Shown piece after piece: positions 1 through 5,765 of a stretch of 6,131 nt of DNA (the first letter of the stretch is position 1; every line of letters begins with the position of its first letter). The notes below the pieces were generated by a model. It was given only the letters and a program-made list of their open reading frames with translations. It searched no databases and was not told where the DNA came from. The stretch is from an uncultured Eubacteriales bacterium (GTDB lineage Bacteria > Bacillota > Clostridia > Oscillospirales > Oscillospiraceae). The DNA lies in NCBI GenBank assembly GCA_905205195.1, contig CAJLCS010000098.1:1-6131 (forward strand). Reading direction: 5' to 3'. The position numbers were made by a program, and so were the translations under genes.

Positions 1-46
1 TAAATCAAGGGTTTTCAGCGGAGAAAACGGCCAGAGCCAACGCGCA

Positions 47-86
47 TTTCGAGTCGGCCCCGTTATGACCACTTCGATACCTCTCC
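47..86 (-). tRNA. tRNA-Ser(CGA), 5' part only (broken or interrupted)
   Basis: Read on the minus strand from 86, the sequence folds as the first half of a serine tRNA. It has acceptor strand GGAGAGG (86-80), TA at positions 8-9, and a D arm closed by TCG/CGG. The anticodon 5' strand is GCCGA and the loop is CTCGAAA, with anticodon CGA at 51-49. The following bases should pair as TCGGC or TCGGT but read TGCGC. Neither the long variable arm with a normal T arm (TTCGA loop) nor the matching acceptor strand CCTCTCC is found before the window ends at 1. A strong promoter lies directly upstream, as expected for a tRNA gene. It may be a remnant cut by a deletion or insertion, a tRNA split by an intron running off the left edge, or an assembly junction. 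The serine identity rests on remembered tRNA structure, not on a scan. Confidence 0.7.
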
Positions 87-99
87 GTAGAACTATTTG

Positions 100-128
100 A
101 TTATACCATTCCCCCGGCGAAAAATCAA
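100..128 (-). promoter_or_regulatory. Promoter for the tRNA-Ser fragment
   Basis: On the minus strand, -35 TTGATT (128-123) is followed after 17 bases by TATAAT (105-100), with a TGG extension just upstream of the -10. Transcription would start near 93, a few bases before the tRNA 5' end at 86. The -35 overlaps the last codons and stop of the cysteine-rich gene. The match is near consensus, so the promoter has probably stayed functional even though the tRNA behind it is incomplete. Confidence 0.75.
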
Positions 129-397
129 GCCTTTTCTTCCGGTTTCTTCCGGGCCAGCTCCATGACCTTGGTCAAATCCCGGCAAATGGCCGGGTAATTC
201 TCCCGTCTGTGGGGCCGCAGGCAGTTGGAGCAGTCCTTGATCCCCTGCTCCGTATAGGTGCAGCTGCCGCCGCACTGCTCCCCCAGCGCATACAGAGGAC
301 AGAAGCAGAACAGGCAGCTGAACGTCTCCGGATCCGCCCCCTTGTGGCAGGGAAAATATTCGCACTCTTTATTCTGATAAAAATCGTAATGGCTCAC
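125..397 (-). CDS. Cysteine-rich small zinc-binding-type protein (PF04071-like)
   Basis: A 90-residue soluble protein with ten cysteines: C12, C17, C28, C31, C33, C42, C46, C56, C59 and C72. The signatures CEYFPCH (12-18), CLFCFCPLY (28-36), LGEQCGG (38-44), GIKDCSNC (52-59) and PHRRENY (62-68) match what I know as the 'cysteine-rich small domain' family. That family is found in Clostridia and methanogens, sometimes fused to or beside cobalamin-related genes. The closely spaced cysteines and histidines suggest binding of zinc or another metal; no biochemical function is established that I know of. The start is GTG at 397, preceded by AAGGAG at an 8-base gap. The C-terminus is Lys/Glu-rich. 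It is transcribed divergently from yaiI across a 68-base gap, and no cobalamin gene is visible nearby. Family assignment is firm; function is unknown. Confidence 0.9.
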   Translation of the reverse strand: MSHYDFYQNKECEYFPCHKGADPETFSCLFCFCPLYALGEQCGGSCTYTEQGIKDCSNCLRPHRRENYPAICRDLTKVMELARKKPEEKA

Positions 398-416
398 AAT
401 AACGTCTCCTTTTCTC

Positions 417-445
417 TTGCCGCTGCCGCCGTTTCCTGGTATGAT
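417..445 (+). promoter_or_regulatory. Promoter of yaiI
   Basis: TTGCCG (417-422), a 17-base spacer and TATGAT (440-445) with a TGG extension (437-439). The predicted transcription start is near 452, giving a leader of about 14 bases that is mostly the ribosome site GAGGTG (455-460), 5 bases before the ATG at 466. No equally good promoter is seen for the divergent cysteine-rich gene in this 68-base gap. Confidence 0.65.
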
Positions 446-465
446 AGTGGAAATGAGGTGATGAT

Positions 466-936
466 ATGACCGTATTCATCGACGCGGACGCCTGCCCGGT
501 GACGGAGATTGCCCTCCGGCTGTGCCGGGAAACCGGGACGCGCTGCGTTCTGATTTGTGACACGGCCCACGAAATGCGCCGGGACGGCGCCGAAACCGTC
601 ACGGTGGACCAGGGTGCCGACAGCGCCGACTTCCGGCTGGTCAATCTGGCCAAACCCGGCGATCTGGTGGTGACCCAGGATTACGGGCTGGCCGCCATGT
701 GCCTTGGGAAGGGCGCTCGGGTCCTGCACCAGGACGGATGGGCCTACACCGCCGACAATATCGACGCGCTGCTGCTGGCCCGTCATGAGGCCAGAAAGCG
801 CCGCGCCGCCGGCGGCCATCTACGCGGGCCAAAAAAACGCACCGTGCAGCAGGATCAGGCCTTTGAAGCTGCCCTGCGCCGGATGCTTACACGCGAAATT
901 TCTCCCACGGCGCCCGATCCGGCGGCTGCGCCGTAA
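466..936 (+). CDS. yaiI: YaiI/YqxD family protein (DUF188, PIN-like)
   Basis: A 156-residue cytosolic protein of the YaiI/YqxD (DUF188) family, near the family's usual length of about 150. The N-terminal IDADACPV (5-12) supplies the conserved acidic residues D6 and D8. HEMRRDGAETVTVDQGADSA region residues (35-54), GDLVVTQDYGLA (65-76) and the GPKKRT...D...F block (121-133) are the other family hallmarks. The fold is related to PIN/NYN nucleases, so an RNA- or nucleotide-directed activity is possible, but the cellular role is not established. The C-terminus is a short Pro/Ala-rich tail. The start is ATG at 466 behind GAGGTG. The last 50 bases overlap the 3' end of the convergent rluA-family gene. 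Confidence 0.93.
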   Translation: MTVFIDADACPVTEIALRLCRETGTRCVLICDTAHEMRRDGAETVTVDQGADSADFRLVNLAKPGDLVVTQDYGLAAMCLGKGARVLHQDGWAYTADNIDALLLARHEARKRRAAGGHLRGPKKRTVQQDQAFEAALRRMLTREISPTAPDPAAAP

Positions 937-1525
937 ACGTCAGCTGCTGCCCGGTCACCGGATGAACGAAGGTCAGCCGGCACGACCAAAGCGCGATTTC
1001 GCAGGGATCCTCCCGGGTGCTGTACTTCCGGTCCCCTACCAGCGGCAGATCACGGCTTGCAAACTGGGCGCGGATCTGATGGGTCCGGCCTGTGCGGAGG
1101 GTAATGGCCACCTCGCTCAGCGGGCCGCGGATCGCCAGCAGCCGGTAGTCCAGAACGGCCTCTTGAACGCCCTTCCCCGGCGCCTGCACCACATAGGTCT
1201 TGCGCTCCACCTTGTCGCGCAGAAGCAGGTCCCGCAGCGTCCCCACAGGTTCGGCCGGAACGCCGTGGAGAACCGCCAGATATTCCTTTTGAAACGTCTG
1301 CTCCCGAATCTGCTGCGACAGAGCCGACGCCGCCTCCGGCGACCGGGCCAGCACCATCAGCCCGCTGACCACCCGATCCAGCCGGTGGACCGTCCGGATG
1401 TCCGCTTCCGGCATTCCGATGGCCCGCCGCACCAGCTCCGGCATTCCGCCCGGCTCATCGGTGGACAACACCCGTGGCGGCTTTTCACAGACGGCGATAG
1501 CCTCGTCCAGATAAAGAAACTTCAT
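887..1525 (-). CDS. RluA-family RNA pseudouridine synthase
   Basis: A 212-residue single-domain pseudouridine synthase that should convert specific uridines in rRNA or tRNA to pseudouridine. The catalytic aspartate is D50 in VHRLDRVVSGL (46-56); the family usually has Thr where this protein has V53. Other landmarks are FQKEYLAVLHG (78-88), RTGRTHQIRAQFAS (144-157) and PLVGDRKY (161-168). There is no N-terminal S4 domain, and the protein is shorter than full RluC/RluD enzymes. It resembles the compact RluA/TruC-like types, whose targets cannot be told from sequence. The start is ATG at 1525, preceded by GGGGAG at a 6-base gap. Its own promoter lies at 1549-1577. It ends at a TAA at 887-889, inside the end of yaiI on the opposite strand. 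Confidence 0.92.
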   Translation of the reverse strand: MKFLYLDEAIAVCEKPPRVLSTDEPGGMPELVRRAIGMPEADIRTVHRLDRVVSGLMVLARSPEAASALSQQIREQTFQKEYLAVLHGVPAEPVGTLRDLLLRDKVERKTYVVQAPGKGVQEAVLDYRLLAIRGPLSEVAITLRTGRTHQIRAQFASRDLPLVGDRKYSTREDPCEIALWSCRLTFVHPVTGQQLTFTAQPPDRAPWEKFRV

Positions 1526-1548
1526 AGCCCACTCCCCTCATTTTCTTT

Positions 1549-1577
1549 ATCATAGCAGAAAACTGCCCTGCCGTCAA
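1549..1577 (-). promoter_or_regulatory. Promoter of the RluA-family gene
   Basis: On the minus strand, TTGACG (1577-1572), a 17-base spacer and TATGAT (1554-1549) with a TGC extension. The predicted start near 1542 leaves a leader of about 17 bases before the ATG at 1525. The -35 lies inside the 5' arm of the palindrome at 1565-1604, so anything binding that palindrome could affect this promoter. Confidence 0.75.
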
Positions 1578-1604
1578 TCCGGTTTCCCGGAAAGGCGTCA
1601 GGGC
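1565..1604. repeat. 40-base imperfect palindrome / hairpin
   Basis: GCCCTG (1565-1570) pairs with CAGGGC (1599-1604). Inside, CGTC (1572-1575) pairs with GGCG (1594-1597) with one G-U, and TCCGG (1578-1582) pairs with CCGGA (1587-1591) around a TTTC loop. This gives 15 pairs with one single mismatch and one AA/AA internal loop. On the minus strand it is followed by AGTTTTCT (1564-1557), a weak T-tract, so it could end minus-strand transcription coming from the AT-rich region. No T-tract follows on the plus strand. It could instead be an operator over the rluA -35. Confidence 0.6.
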
Positions 1605-1890
1605 TGCGTGCAATCGATTAACTGGCAATTTTGTACAATTTATCAAATTTTAGAAAAATAGCAGGATTTTTTTCCGGTCATTATTTGAAATTTCATACCG
1701 CAGTAAAAGAATGGAGGAAGAAAGGTTTTTCGCTGTCGGTCATTGTGTATAATTTGTAAGTAATTTACAATCATATTTTGTGTACTAAGTCAGTAAATTA
1801 TATTGTGTTCGGAATATAGTTTGCAGAAATTGTCCATCATAATTGCGTAGGAAAGGTAATCTTTAAGTCTTAGATTGCCTTACACAAATA
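1605..1890. other. AT-rich non-coding region upstream of padR, with inverted repeats
   Basis: About 290 bases, much richer in A and T than the flanking genes, with no convincing gene on either strand. It contains a perfect 8-base palindrome TTGTACAA (1631-1638). A TATAAT (1748-1753) is followed directly by the inverted repeat TTGTAA-N5-TTACAA (1754-1770). TAATTTAC (1761-1768) is complementary to GTAAATTA (1793-1800). A 10-pair hairpin, AAGGTAATCT with AGATTGCCTT, spans 1853-1881. The TATAAT lacks a good -35. The repeats are placed like operators upstream of a PadR-family gene, which often represses itself, but binding is not shown. Confidence 0.5.
1754..1770. promoter_or_regulatory. Candidate operator TTGTAA-N5-TTACAA
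   Basis: A perfect 6-base inverted repeat with a 5-base centre, abutting the TATAAT at 1748-1753 so that it would cover a transcription start. PadR-family dimers bind dyads of this general size, often with TGTA/TACA cores (family knowledge). Assignment to the downstream PadR protein is inference from proximity. Confidence 0.35.
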
Positions 1891-1918
1891 TTGATTTTGT
1901 TTCTTTTTGTGGTATTCT
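1891..1918 (+). promoter_or_regulatory. Candidate promoter of the padR-family gene
   Basis: TTGATT (1891-1896), a 16-base spacer and TATTCT (1913-1918) with a TGG extension (1910-1912). The predicted start is near 1925. If this promoter is used, the TTG at 1907 cannot be the translation start, because it would lie upstream of the mRNA 5' end. The AGG at 1933-1935 or the AGGGG at 1942-1945 would serve as the ribosome site. Confidence 0.5.
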
Positions 1919-2344
1919 TTATGTAGATACACAGGTAAAAAGGGGCTGATTTCTACGTCTATTCCGGCAACGCAGAGCAATTTTCGCAAGGGAATTGCAT
2001 CCCTGGTGGTCCTCGCGCTTCTGAAGCAGCAGGATATGTACGGCTATCAGTTGGTGCAGGAAATGGCCCGCCAAAGCGACGGTGCCATCATTTCGCAGGA
2101 AGGATCTTTATATCCGGTGCTGTATAAGCTGTTGGAGCAAAAAATGATCTCCGACCGCAGGGAGCTGATCGGGCGGCGGATGTCGAGAATCTACTACCAT
2201 CTGGAACCGACCGGGGAAGCTTATCTCCGGGATTTGATGGAGGATTATCAGGCAACCTCCGCAGGCGTCTTCAATATTCTGCGCGGCAGCTTCTGTCCCG
2301 AGACGGCATCCGCCCCGGCAGGCAGTGAAGCGGCGGAAGCATAA
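1907..2344 (+). CDS. PadR-family transcriptional regulator
   Basis: A small cytosolic DNA-binding protein of the PadR family with a winged helix-turn-helix. Numbering from the outermost start (TTG, 145 codons), helix 1 is FRKGIASLVVLALLK (26-40) and the family motif YGYQLVQEM covers 45-53. The recognition helix is GSLYPVLYKLLEQKM (66-80), and the wing RIYYHLEPTGEAYL is at 94-107. About 40 residues follow, ending in an Ala/Glu-rich tail, so it is a short PadR without a large C-terminal domain. The true start is doubtful. TTG 1907 has no ribosome site and sits inside a likely promoter. Homology should begin near Ile-Ser-Thr-Ser, so CTG 1946 or a nearby ATT/ACG codon is more plausible. No effector or target gene follows, as the terminator is 6 bases after the stop. 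It may regulate itself or a distant gene. Confidence 0.85.
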   Translation: MWYSLCRYTGKKGLISTSIPATQSNFRKGIASLVVLALLKQQDMYGYQLVQEMARQSDGAIISQEGSLYPVLYKLLEQKMISDRRELIGRRMSRIYYHLEPTGEAYLRDLMEDYQATSAGVFNILRGSFCPETASAPAGSEAAEA

Positions 2345-2349
2345 AAATC

Positions 2350-2373
2350 GCGGCCGGACATACGTCCGGCCGC
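2350..2373. terminator. Bidirectional rho-independent terminator
   Basis: A perfect 10-pair GC-rich stem, GCGGCCGGAC with GTCCGGCCGC, around a 4-base loop (ATAC). On the plus strand TTTGTTGTT follows, ending padR transcription 6 bases after its stop. On the minus strand GATTTTT follows, ending the operon 9 bases after the GatD-like stop. The minus-strand T-tract is the better one. Confidence 0.88.
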
Positions 2374-2381
2374 TTTGTTGT

Positions 2382-3101
2382 TCAGATGTTGTGTCCGAAG
2401 ACAACCTTCGGATCCTGGAATTCCTTCAATCGCTGCTCGTAAGCGTCCATGGCCGCCTCCCGATAGGCCGCCTTGGCCTCCACACCGCACAGCTTCAGCA
2501 GGTACTCGCAGAACAGCGGGTTGAGCGGCAGAATCGGCCCCAGAATCTGGGTGCACATCAGATTGTTTTTCCGCATTCCCTCCAGCTTGCTTTCCCGGTT
2601 GATGCCGTCGCCCCGGATGCAGCGGGCGAAATAGCAGTCGGAATTGTCCCCGTACAGGAAGCTGAACTGGGACCGGAAGCCAACAATGGGAATACCGGCG
2701 CAATCCCCCAGCACCTTGCCGTTGTAGCGGTCAAACAGGTTGGTTTTCACCGTCAGGTCGAAAAAGCCCAGCGCGTCGGTGTGGATTTCCTCCGTCACAT
2801 AGTCGATGCTTTTGGCGAAAATCTCTCCGGCGTTTCCGGTGGCCAGAATGGGAATCCCCTGCTCCACCAACTCGGCCAGCCGCGCTTTCAGCGGCATCAG
2901 CTTCTCAATAACCCGGCGCTGAATCTGCTCGGGCATGGAGCCGATGTAGATCAGATCCGGCGTCTGCTTTGCAAAATACGGCTCCGCCGTCAACGGCGTG
3001 TGGATAACCGCGGCATCGGGCACAGTGGCCTGCAGATAGGCGGCGTTCTGGGCGTCACCGTACAGGCCGCAAACCTCGTCAAACAGAATTTCAATGGTCA
3101 T
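2382..3101 (-). CDS. GatD-like protein lacking the glutaminase catalytic residues
   Basis: A 239-residue protein of the GatD/CobB-CobQ-type class I glutamine amidotransferase family. It keeps framework features: VCGLYGDAQNAAYL (10-23), GIPILATGN (82-90), IVGFRSQF (139-146), GDGIN...KLEG (164-175) and LGPILPLNPLFCEYLL (187-202). The catalytic signatures are gone. The nucleophile elbow, normally LAxCGGYQ, reads LATGNAGE (86-93), with Gly89 at the cysteine position. The usual HGPLLPxNP reads LGPILPLNP, with Leu187 at the histidine position. The GGGxDxEQ loop reads GSMPEQIQ (54-61), and GFENHxGRT reads GFRSQFSFL. It should therefore not hydrolyse glutamine and may instead be a structural or regulatory partner of the MurT-like protein. 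The ATG overlaps the upstream stop as ATGA behind a strong AGGAGG, implying coupled translation. Automatic annotation would probably call it a glutamine amidotransferase; fold assignment is firm, function is not. Confidence 0.85.
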   Translation of the reverse strand: MTIEILFDEVCGLYGDAQNAAYLQATVPDAAVIHTPLTAEPYFAKQTPDLIYIGSMPEQIQRRVIEKLMPLKARLAELVEQGIPILATGNAGEIFAKSIDYVTEEIHTDALGFFDLTVKTNLFDRYNGKVLGDCAGIPIVGFRSQFSFLYGDNSDCYFARCIRGDGINRESKLEGMRKNNLMCTQILGPILPLNPLFCEYLLKLCGVEAKAAYREAAMDAYEQRLKEFQDPKVVFGHNI

Positions 3102-4474
3102 TTCTGTGCCTCCTGTCCCCTGGCAATCAGGTCCCGCTTGATGACCTTGGCATCCTCGGGCCGGTACAGCTCATGGAGCACAAAAACCGTTTTGAACCGG
3201 TCCGTATCCAGCAGCTTGCCCGTCTCGGCGGAATTCTCCGTGATCTGCATTTTCTCCGGGCTGACGCCGGCCATCAGTGCCCTCAGGTACTGATCCCGGC
3301 AGCGGGGTCCGCCAAAGACAATCTGCCCGATGGACGGGTCCGCCAGATAGGAATAATCGCAGTCGTACAGCCAGCAGGTACTTTCGGAGTTGCCGTCGTT
3401 GTCGGCAATGTCGTCCACCAGAATGGCCACGGCCTTGTCCTCACCGGGATACTGGGCCACATAGCTGTAGCACCGGGCGCAGGCAATGGGATTCTGGCCC
3501 TTGGCCATCTGCATGATGATATGCAGGTCACCTGCATGAAGGTCCTCAAACCGGGAAGCCACAATCTTCGTCTTTTCAAAGCCCCCTGCAATCTGGTCGT
3601 AGGTCAGCCCCACCCGGGTCAGCAGCGCCACAATGCCGCAGGCATTGTAGATGTTCACCACATTGTCGTTGGGCAGATGGAACCGCTCCTCCACGCCGTC
3701 GTGGGCCACCGTCATGGTCTGCCCTGCCCGGTCAATGGCGGTAACGGTAAAGTCGCGCTCCGGCGAGCGGAAGCCGCAGGACGGGCAGTACATCCGGCCG
3801 ATGTGGTTATAGCGCAGGTACTCCGCCTGCAGCGCCTCGCCGCATCGGGGGCAGTAGACGATGTCCCGCACGAACTGAGGAGCCGTCTTTTCCGGCTTTT
3901 CGGCGTCCATGCCGAAATAGGTCCGATTCTTGCACTGGGGCGCCAGATTGGCGCAGATCAGATCGTCGCCGTTGAGAATCAGATGGGTGGATTCCGGCAT
4001 GGCCTTGCTGATGATATAGGAAATAAAGCCGGTGTGGGCATTGCGCTTCAGCGAATCGCGCATAATGTTGTTGCACAGCAGATAGTCCGGCTTCAGGTAA
4101 GGATAGACCAGCAGTGAACTGCGCTCGTCCACCTCCAGCACGGCAATGTCCTTTTTCGGCTTGCCGGTCCAGGTGGAATCCTCCAGCAGCGCCGTCGTGA
4201 CACCTGCCTGCACGTTGGAGCCGAAGCTGTTGTTGGTCACCCGATAGCCGTTCTCCGTCAGGATGGACGTCAGCAGGTTGCTGACGGTGGTTTTGCCGTT
4301 GGTGCCGGTGACGGCGATCACCGTTCTGGGCGGCGTCAGCTGGCCGAGGAAGTCCTTGCAGAGCTTCAGCGCGATTTTTCCCGGCAGGTAGGTGGCGTTC
4401 CGCCCCAGCACCCGCAGGGCCAGACGGGCGGACTTGGCCGTCACCATGGCCGCATAGAATCGAAAGGTTTTCAT
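3098..4474 (-). CDS. MurT-like Mur ligase family protein
   Basis: A 458-residue cytosolic Mur ligase-family protein with MurT domain order. The ATP-binding loop is VTGTNGKTT (55-63). The central domain has VLEVDE (112-117), a probable metal ligand, and PDYLLCNNIMRDSL (129-142). The zinc ribbon inserted in MurT is present as CPRC (208-211) and CPSC (230-233). PNDNVVNIYNACG (268-280) matches the adenine-side Asn motif, and a MurT C-terminal domain follows. Authentic MurT amidates the D-glutamate of lipid II with ammonia from GatD. Here several MurT signatures differ: RDxxDRxGE reads RDSLKRNAH (139-147), the LVKNPxG stretch reads MAKGQNPIA, and DNxADGxDVSWIWD reads DDIADNDGNSESTCWLYD (354-371). 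This suggests a changed acceptor or nucleophile. It starts with ATG at 4474 behind a weak AGAAG site, 28 bases after the aminotransferase, and overlaps the GatD-like gene by 4 bases. Confidence 0.86.
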   Translation of the reverse strand: MKTFRFYAAMVTAKSARLALRVLGRNATYLPGKIALKLCKDFLGQLTPPRTVIAVTGTNGKTTVSNLLTSILTENGYRVTNNSFGSNVQAGVTTALLEDSTWTGKPKKDIAVLEVDERSSLLVYPYLKPDYLLCNNIMRDSLKRNAHTGFISYIISKAMPESTHLILNGDDLICANLAPQCKNRTYFGMDAEKPEKTAPQFVRDIVYCPRCGEALQAEYLRYNHIGRMYCPSCGFRSPERDFTVTAIDRAGQTMTVAHDGVEERFHLPNDNVVNIYNACGIVALLTRVGLTYDQIAGGFEKTKIVASRFEDLHAGDLHIIMQMAKGQNPIACARCYSYVAQYPGEDKAVAILVDDIADNDGNSESTCWLYDCDYSYLADPSIGQIVFGGPRCRDQYLRALMAGVSPEKMQITENSAETGKLLDTDRFKTVFVLHELYRPEDAKVIKRDLIARGQEAQK

Positions 4475-4502
4475 GATACTACTTCTCTTTTCCCCAGAAT
4501 GC

Positions 4503-5765
4503 TTACGAATTGGCCAGAACCTCTTGGAAGGCCTCCTTCAGGATGGCCAGGCCCCGGTTCAGCGTTTCGTCGTCGATGACCAGCGTGGGCATCAGCTTGA
4601 CGACGCTGCTGTTCCGCCCGGCCCGCTCCAGGATGAGATTGCGCTTGAAGCAGGCTTCCACCACCGCTTCGCTGAAGCGGTCGCCGCCCAGCGCCGCGCA
4701 GTCGATGCCCCACATCAGGCCGATGCCCCGGTAGGACAGGCGGCTGTCCATCGGCAGGATCTCGTTTTTCAGGAAGTTTTCCACGATGACGCCCTTGCGC
4801 CGGGTTTCTTTTTCCAGCTCATGGTCCACCATGTATTCCAGTGCCGCCTTGCCCGCCACAAAGGCCAGCTGGTTGCCGCGGAAGGTGCCGTTATGCTCGG
4901 CGGGCTTCCAGATATCCTTCTCCGGGTCGATGAGCAGCAGCGCCATGGGCATTCCCACGCCGCCGATGGACTTGGACAGGGCCACCATGTCCGGCTTGAT
5001 GCCGCCCCGCTCGAAGGAGAAGAACGTGCCGGTCCGGGCGCAGCCCGCCTGAATATCGTCCACAATCAGCAGAATACTGTTTTTGTCGCAGAAGGCCCGG
5101 CAATCCTTCAAAAATTCCGGGGTAAAGGGATAAATGCCGCCCTCCGCCTGGACCGTCTCCATAATCAGCGCCGCAGGCTTCTCCACGCCGGAATGATCGT
5201 CGTCCAGCAGCCGCTGCATGTAGGCGATCACGTCCAGCTCCGGGAACATATAGGGCGCCGGGATATGGGTGCAGTTTTCCAGGGAGATGCCCGCCGCATC
5301 CCGGGCGTATTTCTCGGTGGTCAGCGACAGGGAGCCAAGCGTCATGCCGTGGAAGCAGCCCATGAAGGCCCAGATATTGGACCGGCCGGTGTACTTCCGG
5401 GCCAGCTTCAGCGCCGCCTCGATGGCGTTGGTGCCCGTGGGGCCGCAGCACATCACCCGGTAGTTCAGGCCCCGGGGCTGGAGGATTTTCGTCTCCAGCG
5501 TCTCGATGAACAGGCGCTTGGCGGGGGTATACATATCCATGCCGTGGAGCAGGCCACCGGATTTCAGGTAATCGATCATCTTGTCGATGATATAGGGATT
5601 GTTATGGCCGTAATTCAGCGCACCGGCGCCGCAGAAAAAGTCGATATAGGCATTGCCGTCCTCGTCGTACATCATGGCCCCCTCCGCTCTGGAAAAAACG
5701 GCGGGAAAATGACGGCAGTAAGAGCGGACGGAAGACTCGTAGGTTTCAAAAACGGACGTATTCAT
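4503..5765 (-). CDS. ectB: Diaminobutyrate--2-oxoglutarate aminotransferase (EctB-type, class III)
   Basis: A PLP-dependent class III aminotransferase of 420 residues, the usual EctB length. EctB-type enzymes transfer the amino group of glutamate to aspartate 4-semialdehyde, giving L-2,4-diaminobutyrate. Matching motifs are FFCGAGALNYGHNNP (43-57), GPTGTNAIEAALKLAR (108-123), CFHGMTLGSLSLT (137-149) and ETVQAEGG (203-210). DDIQAGCARTGTFFSFE (236-252) and the PLP lysine K265 in ALSKSIGG follow, then HNGTFRGNQLAF. I chose ATG 5765 because AAGGAAGGA lies 6 bases upstream. The in-frame ATG at 5798 would add 11 residues but sits only about 4 bases past the predicted transcription start, with no ribosome site. 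No ectA or ectC is present, so an ectoine role is not supported here. It is first in an operon with the MurT-like and GatD-like genes. A related omega-aminotransferase specificity remains possible. Confidence 0.85.
   Translation of the reverse strand: MNTSVFETYESSVRSYCRHFPAVFSRAEGAMMYDEDGNAYIDFFCGAGALNYGHNNPYIIDKMIDYLKSGGLLHGMDMYTPAKRLFIETLETKILQPRGLNYRVMCCGPTGTNAIEAALKLARKYTGRSNIWAFMGCFHGMTLGSLSLTTEKYARDAAGISLENCTHIPAPYMFPELDVIAYMQRLLDDDHSGVEKPAALIMETVQAEGGIYPFTPEFLKDCRAFCDKNSILLIVDDIQAGCARTGTFFSFERGGIKPDMVALSKSIGGVGMPMALLLIDPEKDIWKPAEHNGTFRGNQLAFVAGKAALEYMVDHELEKETRRKGVIVENFLKNEILPMDSRLSYRGIGLMWGIDCAALGGDRFSEAVVEACFKRNLILERAGRNSSVVKLMPTLVIDDETLNRGLAILKEAFQEVLANS

Noticed and set aside
394..819. 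Minus-strand open frames opposite yaiI
   Set aside because: Frame shadows of the YaiI coding sequence; Gly/Ala/Arg-rich with no motif.
704..1555. A 283-codon plus-strand open frame running through the end of yaiI and across the rluA gene
   Set aside because: It overlaps two well-supported genes, one in another frame and one on the other strand, and shows no protein family features.
1643..1774. A 43-codon ATG frame on the minus strand in the AT-rich region
   Set aside because: No ribosome site, no recognisable features, and it spans the operator-like repeats. An open stretch of this size is plausible by chance.
3173..4117. A 314-codon plus-strand open frame opposite the MurT-like gene
   Set aside because: Antisense shadow of a conserved gene; no ribosome site or motif, and low-complexity composition.
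4503..5765. Ectoine biosynthesis locus
   Set aside because: Only the EctB-type aminotransferase is present. Neither an EctA acetyltransferase nor an EctC synthase is in the window, and the partners are ligase-type genes.
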